Assembly (NCBI GenBank): GCA_002304315.1
Contig: NEUO01000015.1
Coordinates: 1 to 39,334 of the forward strand
DNA from: Verrucomicrobiia bacterium Tous-C4TDCM
GTDB taxonomy: Bacteria > Verrucomicrobiota > Verrucomicrobiia > Verrucomicrobiales > Akkermansiaceae
Length of the DNA stretch: 39,334 nt
Direction of reading: 5' to 3'
Shown here: piece after piece, positions 34,541 through 39,334 of the stretch
Position numbering within the stretch: position 1 is the stretch's first letter
Layout: each line of letters opens with the position of its first letter
Translations under genes and position numbers: made by a program
The notes under the pieces: model-generated
The model's input: only the letters and a program-made list of their open reading frames with translations
Databases searched by the model: none
Told to the model about the DNA's origin: nothing

Positions 34541-37500
34541 TCAGGAGATTTCCCGGGAATCCAGGTAGCGGAAAGAGATGATGTTGAAGCGGCGGCCGAA
34601 AACGAGGTTGACCTTCGATTTCGGAACGGTGTCGTAAGCCTTGTCCGAGGGATCAAGGTAGTCGGGCACGCGCTGGACCACGACTTCACACCATGAGCGG
34701 GCCAACACGTTTTTGCCGGACGTATCGCGGGCCTCGCCGTAGCCCCGGATCACGAAGGTGTCCCCACGCACCGCGACCAGCGGACCCAGCGTGGTGAGCA
34801 GGTCGCCCTGTTTTACATAGCCGGGAGCGGCGACCGCCTTGGCGCCAGCCTCCGCCTCGGGGAACGGAAACCCCTGACCGGTGGCCTCCGCCACGCTGAG
34901 GGCGCGCTCGCCTTCGCGGAATGCCGCGTTGATGGAGACGTCCTTGTCATCAAGCGCGCTCTGGAGCGGACCGGACAGGGCCAGATCCTTGTCGCTGCCG
35001 GGACGGCGGTTGATGAAGTCCGCGATCGAAAGGAAGGGGCCGCGCCTGCGCACCTGTTTGACCATGGCCTTGGCGAGTTCTTCGATCTGCTCGTCTTTCA
35101 GACTGCGAAAGCCGAGCCACTGGTCCCGGCCCGCGGAGTTGCTGAGGCTGGCATCGTCGATCACAGCGGCACCCGGCTCAAGCAGCGAGGCGACCGGTGT
35201 CCCTGCGGTTTCGACCAGATCCGGATTTTTCTTGAGAGCGGGTGTCGGACTAACGGGAACCTTGCCCCCCTTGAGACCTGATAGAAAACTCCTCCATGCC
35301 GCCACCGAAGTGGAGTTGACGTTGAACATGCCATCCACCATCAGATAGGAGGCGATGCGATCCGCAGCTTCAGCCGTGGGCTTGTTGGATGAAAAGATCG
35401 CATCGAGCGTGACCTTGGGATCGGAGGACCAGGCTCTCATCCGCTCGTTGGGCAGCGGCTTGTAACTTTTGCGGTCGGTGGCAAGGAACGATTCCAGACG
35501 CTCTTTTTGTTCCCGGTAGGCGGTGCTGCTGTTTTTGTTGGCGGAAGTGGTGCGCGGCTTGATCGAGGAGTAAAAATAAGTATCCCAGAGGGCCAGATTC
35601 GCGAGATACGAATGATCCGCCGCATCCCGTCCGGCAAGCGTGCCGCGGACCTCGCCGGGTGCGAAAATGGAAGGCGCGAACGAGTTGGAGATCGCACGGC
35701 TGGTGGATGGCTGCAGGAACCACGATTTCTCGCCGCGGGCCTGACCGAACCTCGTCCCCTCGGCAGCCCCGTGCTGAAGGGCGCCGAGCGAGTGGATGGG
35801 TTCCCGCGGAATCGAGCGGGTGATGACGTGGGAAACACCGCCAGACGCGCCATATTCCGCTCCATAATAGCCCAAGCCGTTGCTGTCACACTCGATGATC
35901 GGGCTGTTAAGGCTGTTCACCCGCCGCATTCCGACTTGCAGGGGGGAAGCCCGGACGATGTCCGGAGAGAGATTATACAAGTCCTGCGCCACGGAAGTTT
36001 CGTTTGCCCGCAGCATGGCACGTCCGGTAAAGCGGGTTCCCGAAGTCGGGTCGGCTTCAAAAAGAGGATCCGCCTCCGTTCTCAAACCGTAGGTGAACAC
36101 GCAGATTGGCCATTTGTTTCCTTCCAACTGGGCGATTGTTTTTGCTGCCGAAGGGTCGTTCGGCAAGGTGGGAAAGATCTTCGGGAAAGAGGATGCCGCG
36201 ATCGGTGACTCGCTGGCCAGCCGCGAATACACCAAGTCGATGTTGAAGCTGCCGACGTATTTCGTCGAGCCGGAGCTATCCACCAACTCGCCGATGTTGT
36301 AACTCCAGAGAAACATGCCGGCATCGCTCTTGATCGTGTTGGGAGTCATCGAGTAGGTGATTTTCTGGGCACCGTTCATCAACTCGGGGTCGGTTTCGTA
36401 GGGGATTGGATAGGCATAGCCCGAGGCGAACTCCCAGCCGAGCTTTCCATCGAACTGCCACGATCCTCCTGGAACGTTCTTGATACTCTCCCCGAAGCCT
36501 TGGGCGATGATCTGCACTTCTCCCGGCCGCATCACGAGGTTTTGACCGCGGCCCAGCTGGCCATAAAAAAAGAACAGGCGGTCGTTGGATAGTTTCTTGA
36601 TCGAATTGGTATAAGCGGCCTTGCTGCCCGCAGGCCCGTTCTCCAACTTCAGGTTCAAGTCATAAGGAATGGCCCAGCTTTTGAAGGTGGCGAAGGCGGA
36701 CTGTGGGTTGTGGAGGCAGACATCGAAGGGATTCCAAATCGTAAAGACCGGGTCGGCCACCAGAAACAGATCATACTGTTTCACGCTTCCGACCATCTTG
36801 CTTTTACTGATCAGCGAGTAAAGAAGCGTCAGCTGCAGCCGGGGCAGATGCTTGTAGAGCAGGAACGGGTCACTCTTGTCTGCGGTGCTCACCAAAAAGG
36901 GCATGCCGGAAGGAATCGTGCCGCCGTCGGCGTGCGTGGGAGGACCGGAAGGATACTCTAGCTCGGCCCAGACGTTGTGATCGACCCACAGCTCCCCGAG
37001 ATTGATGCCCGCCGTAGAGCCTGCCGTGTAGAGCGGGGAGACTTCGGCGGAATTGGCCGCTGGCTTGGGCGTTTCCAGCAGGAAATTCAGATCCTTGCGG
37101 AATCCTCCGCCGCGCACGTTGGTCAGCAGACCGAGCGAAGCGGTCGTGACGTCGTGAAAAACCGGCTTTGCAGGCCTGCCGACGAGATCGGCGGATTTCA
37201 CCGTGAGCAAGCGGTCCTGCACCGGATCTGCGGCTGCCACGGCGCTACCGAGAAACACCTCGTGAGCGGCGCGTGGCGCGGACTGCATCCGCGCGACAGC
37301 AAGTTCCCGATCAATAACCGGTTCAACGGCTCCACCGAGCTTGGCTTTCATGTTCTGATCGCCCACCCACCAGGCGCAGCCACCGCTGGGAAGGTCGATG
37401 AGTCCCGCTTCCACCGCATTATGGTCGGCGTCGGCGGCCACGACGGAGACCTTCTTCGTGGCGAGAGCGGAGCTTTGCGGGGCCGCCGGATTGGTGACCA

Positions 37501-37903
37501 CGCTTTCATCGCCGGAAATCAACCATCGGCGGAAAATGGGTGACGGACGCTTCTCGCTACCAGCCGTCCATGAAGCGTAAACACCCGTCCAGTGGTTCCC
37601 GCCGGACTTGTCGCCCTCTTCGAGTTGCTGCCCCCCGGAGGCCGAGATGCGCTGGTCAGGCCCGAGTCCGCTCTGCAGCTCGCCAAGCGCCAGCATCAGC
37701 GCCAGACGGGCGTTGGCCTGCGCTTGTTGCTGCGCGCCAGCCCTTGAGGACGAGCGAAGACTGGTGGAGGACAGAGTCAGCAAACCCACGGCAATCACCG
37801 TCAGCAGAATCATCAGGGAAAGCGTGACGACCAGCGCAAAACCGCGGTTTCCGACGAATCGACAGACGCCGTCGGAGTGGAGCGGAGGGGGCTTGATTTT
37901 CAT
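34541..37903 (-). CDS. Verru_Chthon cassette protein A-type giant pseudopilin (cassette 2)
   Basis: A 1120-residue paralog of the protein at 20292-23708. The leader ends VGNRG, followed by the pilin-like helix FALVVTLSLMILLTVIAVGL and an amphipathic segment SLRSSSRAGAQQQAQANARL. As in cassette 1, +5 is Val rather than Glu. The C-terminal third shares the blocks YLMVDGMFNVNSTSVAAW, GPFLSIADFINRR, FVIRGYGEARD, SWCEVVVQRVPD and FNIISFRYLDSREI. I chose the ATG at 37903 because the frame before it (to 38002) lies outside the recognisable leader. No B, C or D cassette genes are present. Two small secreted paralogs follow downstream. It is oriented opposite to cassette 1, about 10.8 kb away. Confidence 0.83.
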   Translation of the reverse strand: MKIKPPPLHSDGVCRFVGNRGFALVVTLSLMILLTVIAVGLLTLSSTSLRSSSRAGAQQQAQANARLALMLALGELQSGLGPDQRISASGGQQLEEGDKSGGNHWTGVYASWTAGSEKRPSPIFRRWLISGDESVVTNPAAPQSSALATKKVSVVAADADHNAVEAGLIDLPSGGCAWWVGDQNMKAKLGGAVEPVIDRELAVARMQSAPRAAHEVFLGSAVAAADPVQDRLLTVKSADLVGRPAKPVFHDVTTASLGLLTNVRGGGFRKDLNFLLETPKPAANSAEVSPLYTAGSTAGINLGELWVDHNVWAELEYPSGPPTHADGGTIPSGMPFLVSTADKSDPFLLYKHLPRLQLTLLYSLISKSKMVGSVKQYDLFLVADPVFTIWNPFDVCLHNPQSAFATFKSWAIPYDLNLKLENGPAGSKAAYTNSIKKLSNDRLFFFYGQLGRGQNLVMRPGEVQIIAQGFGESIKNVPGGSWQFDGKLGWEFASGYAYPIPYETDPELMNGAQKITYSMTPNTIKSDAGMFLWSYNIGELVDSSGSTKYVGSFNIDLVYSRLASESPIAASSFPKIFPTLPNDPSAAKTIAQLEGNKWPICVFTYGLRTEADPLFEADPTSGTRFTGRAMLRANETSVAQDLYNLSPDIVRASPLQVGMRRVNSLNSPIIECDSNGLGYYGAEYGASGGVSHVITRSIPREPIHSLGALQHGAAEGTRFGQARGEKSWFLQPSTSRAISNSFAPSIFAPGEVRGTLAGRDAADHSYLANLALWDTYFYSSIKPRTTSANKNSSTAYREQKERLESFLATDRKSYKPLPNERMRAWSSDPKVTLDAIFSSNKPTAEAADRIASYLMVDGMFNVNSTSVAAWRSFLSGLKGGKVPVSPTPALKKNPDLVETAGTPVASLLEPGAAVIDDASLSNSAGRDQWLGFRSLKDEQIEELAKAMVKQVRRRGPFLSIADFINRRPGSDKDLALSGPLQSALDDKDVSINAAFREGERALSVAEATGQGFPFPEAEAGAKAVAAPGYVKQGDLLTTLGPLVAVRGDTFVIRGYGEARDTSGKNVLARSWCEVVVQRVPDYLDPSDKAYDTVPKSKVNLVFGRRFNIISFRYLDSREIS

Positions 37904-38047
37904 GAATGTGACAAATTTACTTTTGAGGTGAGGGCCAGCGAAAGAGGCGTTTTCACAACCGCTCGTTCCGCCCTGAAAAACGATGCCGCCACCCTCAGTC
38001 AACGACGCCTCAAGACCGGGATAAACCGAATCATTCCAGGAAATGGT

Positions 38048-39334
38048 TCATCTACGGCGGCGGCGCAGCAGGGCCAGCATGCCGAGCCCCCCGACCAGCG
38101 CGGCGGCATTAGGTTCGGGGATGGCCGTCATGGTCACATAACTGCTGCCGGTCAGGTCGCCGGTATAGTTCGTGCCCGCTGAGGTGTCGTTGTAGTTGAA
38201 CAGCCAGTCCATGCCGCTGAAGTTGATGGTGGAATCATCCGCGAGGGTGCTGCCGTAGCTGAAGAGGCCGCCGTTCCATGTGCCGGAGTAGCTGATCAGG
38301 GTGAGCTTTTCCCCGATGCTCCACGAACCGGTTCCCAGTTCGCTAAGTGTGAGGAGCGATGCATTGCCCAAGTCGAGGGTCAGGTTGCCGGTGACAGCGG
38401 TGAGGTCGCCCGCCACCCCGGCAGCGGCATCGTTGTTGATTTCATAGGCAAAAGTGGATCCGGCTTCCAGGCTCAAGGCCCCGGTCGTCAGGCTTTCGAT
38501 GCTGTTGCCAGCGGCGATTATTCCGCCGCTCTGCACGGTGACCGAGCCACCAATACCACCGCTGCCCTGGAGGGTGCCGCCGTTGCCGACCGTCGTGGAA
38601 GTGTTCGCCAGCGAGCCGTTCACCGCGAGGGTGCCGGCGCTGACGGTGGTGGCTCCCGTGTAGGTGTTGGTGCCCGAGAGAACCAGACGGGATGTGGCGC
38701 TGTTCTGGGTGACGCCAGTTACATTCGAACCGATGTTCGCGCTGATGGTGGTATCGCCGGTGGCGGTACCTTGCAGGGTGAGGCTACCCGTGTGGTTGAT
38801 CGCACTGGTGCTCACGGTAATGGTGTTGGCGGCGAGACCGAGGTTATTGAGAACCACATTGCCGGTGCCGGTGATGCCACCGGTGAATCCACTCTGGGCC
38901 TTGGTGGTCCCGTTGATGGTGTTGTTGTATGTCTGAATGGTGAGGTTGCCATTCAAGGTGATTCCACCCGACAGCGTGAATGCGGAGCCGGCACCGTTGG
39001 CGCCGATGGCCACCGTGCCGCTGTCAGGAGCATTGATGACGAATGCATTCGAGTTGTTCTGCCCGGTGAGATAGGTGGCACCCGTTGAACCGGTGCCGCC
39101 CATGGTGACCGTGCCGGTGCCAAGTGTGGTGGTGGTGGTCTTGCTTTCCAGCGTGCCGTTCTTGATGGTGACTCCACCTGCGAAGGTATTGGCGGCGTTG
39201 AGGGTGGTGGTGCCGGTGCCCGCTTGCGTGAATCCGCCCGCGCCGGAGATGGCCGCGCCGCTGAAGTCGGTGCCCTGGGTGACGGTGTCGCTCTGGTTCA
39301 CGGAGAAGGTGGCTCCCGAAGCCACGCTGATCGC
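38048..39334 (-). CDS. PEP-CTERM protein with autotransporter-type beta-strand repeats (5' end beyond window)
   Basis: This is the C-terminal 428 residues of a larger surface protein; the frame runs off the right edge. Repeats of the PATR type (GAGGFTQAGTGTTTLNAANT, then SGTNTYTGATTVSAGTLAVNG) predict a long beta helix. They are followed by a characteristic LTTGALSLEAGSTFAYEIN region and strand-rich C-terminal domain. The end reads IPEPNAAALVGGLGMLALL then RRRRR, a PEP-CTERM sorting signal (PEP motif, hydrophobic helix, basic tail) recognised by exosortase. It should be exported and processed at the cell surface. Exosortase is not in the window. A 144-base gap separates it from the pseudopilin gene downstream on the same strand. 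Confidence 0.88.
   Translation of the reverse strand, partial: AISVASGATFSVNQSDTVTQGTDFSGAAISGAGGFTQAGTGTTTLNAANTFAGGVTIKNGTLESKTTTTTLGTGTVTMGGTGSTGATYLTGQNNSNAFVINAPDSGTVAIGANGAGSAFTLSGGITLNGNLTIQTYNNTINGTTKAQSGFTGGITGTGNVVLNNLGLAANTITVSTSAINHTGSLTLQGTATGDTTISANIGSNVTGVTQNSATSRLVLSGTNTYTGATTVSAGTLAVNGSLANTSTTVGNGGTLQGSGGIGGSVTVQSGGIIAAGNSIESLTTGALSLEAGSTFAYEINNDAAAGVAGDLTAVTGNLTLDLGNASLLTLSELGTGSWSIGEKLTLISYSGTWNGGLFSYGSTLADDSTINFSGMDWLFNYNDTSAGTNYTGDLTGSSYVTMTAIPEPNAAALVGGLGMLALLRRRRR

Overview
The window looks like chromosomal DNA of a GC-rich Verrucomicrobiota bacterium, most likely near Verrucomicrobiaceae/Luteolibacter. The evidence is two very large 'Verru_Chthon cassette protein A'-type pseudopilin proteins, a PEP-CTERM protein with autotransporter-type beta-strand repeats, a large secreted sulfatase, SASA-type esterases, a verrucomicrobial-style tyrosine-recombinase remnant, and few strong Shine-Dalgarno sites. 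The assignment rests on gene content only.

Layout. 1-414: intergenic, with a long perfect hairpin. 454-3195: glnD (PII uridylyltransferase). 3361-4928 (-): a secreted beta-rich protein and a lipoprotein. These are divergent from 5031-6394 (+), a BlaI/MecI-type repressor and a sensor-less BlaR1-like M56 membrane peptidase. Three copies of a 16-bp dyad lie in the divergent promoter region, and a heptanucleotide repeat array separates repressor and peptidase. 6594-9405: two convergent secreted SASA/sialate-O-acetylesterase-type enzymes. 9596-12646: a heme O synthase (ctaB), two SCO-like thioredoxin-fold proteins and a DUF420 membrane protein, which form a cytochrome-oxidase assembly operon, followed by hisD. 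13964-17079 (-): glnS and an M20 peptidase. 17265-20023: small membrane proteins, a cysteine-rich radical SAM protein resembling the tetraether/membrane-spanning-lipid synthase (Tes/MJ0619) family, and an Lgt-like membrane protein directly downstream.

The right half (20-39.3 kb) is accessory in character. Two cassettes lie in opposite orientation (20292-24399 on +, 33053-37903 on -). Each consists of a giant pseudopilin-like protein followed by one or two small secreted proteins that are paralogous to each other. Between them lie a 45-bp tRNA-Pro(UGG) 3' fragment next to a broken integrase gene (an integration scar), a sensor kinase/response regulator pair, a broken GH99-like glycosidase and a 1419-residue multidomain sulfatase. 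The window ends inside a PEP-CTERM beta-strand-repeat protein.

How the genes may work together. The strongest candidates for undescribed biology are: the Tes-like radical SAM plus Lgt-like pair, a possible lipid-tailoring module; the orphan pseudopilin plus small secreted partner cassettes; and the BlaI/M56/lipoprotein locus, with its operator triplet and a C-terminal tail shared by peptidase and lipoprotein. All functional links are inferred from sequence reading and gene order; no searches could be run.
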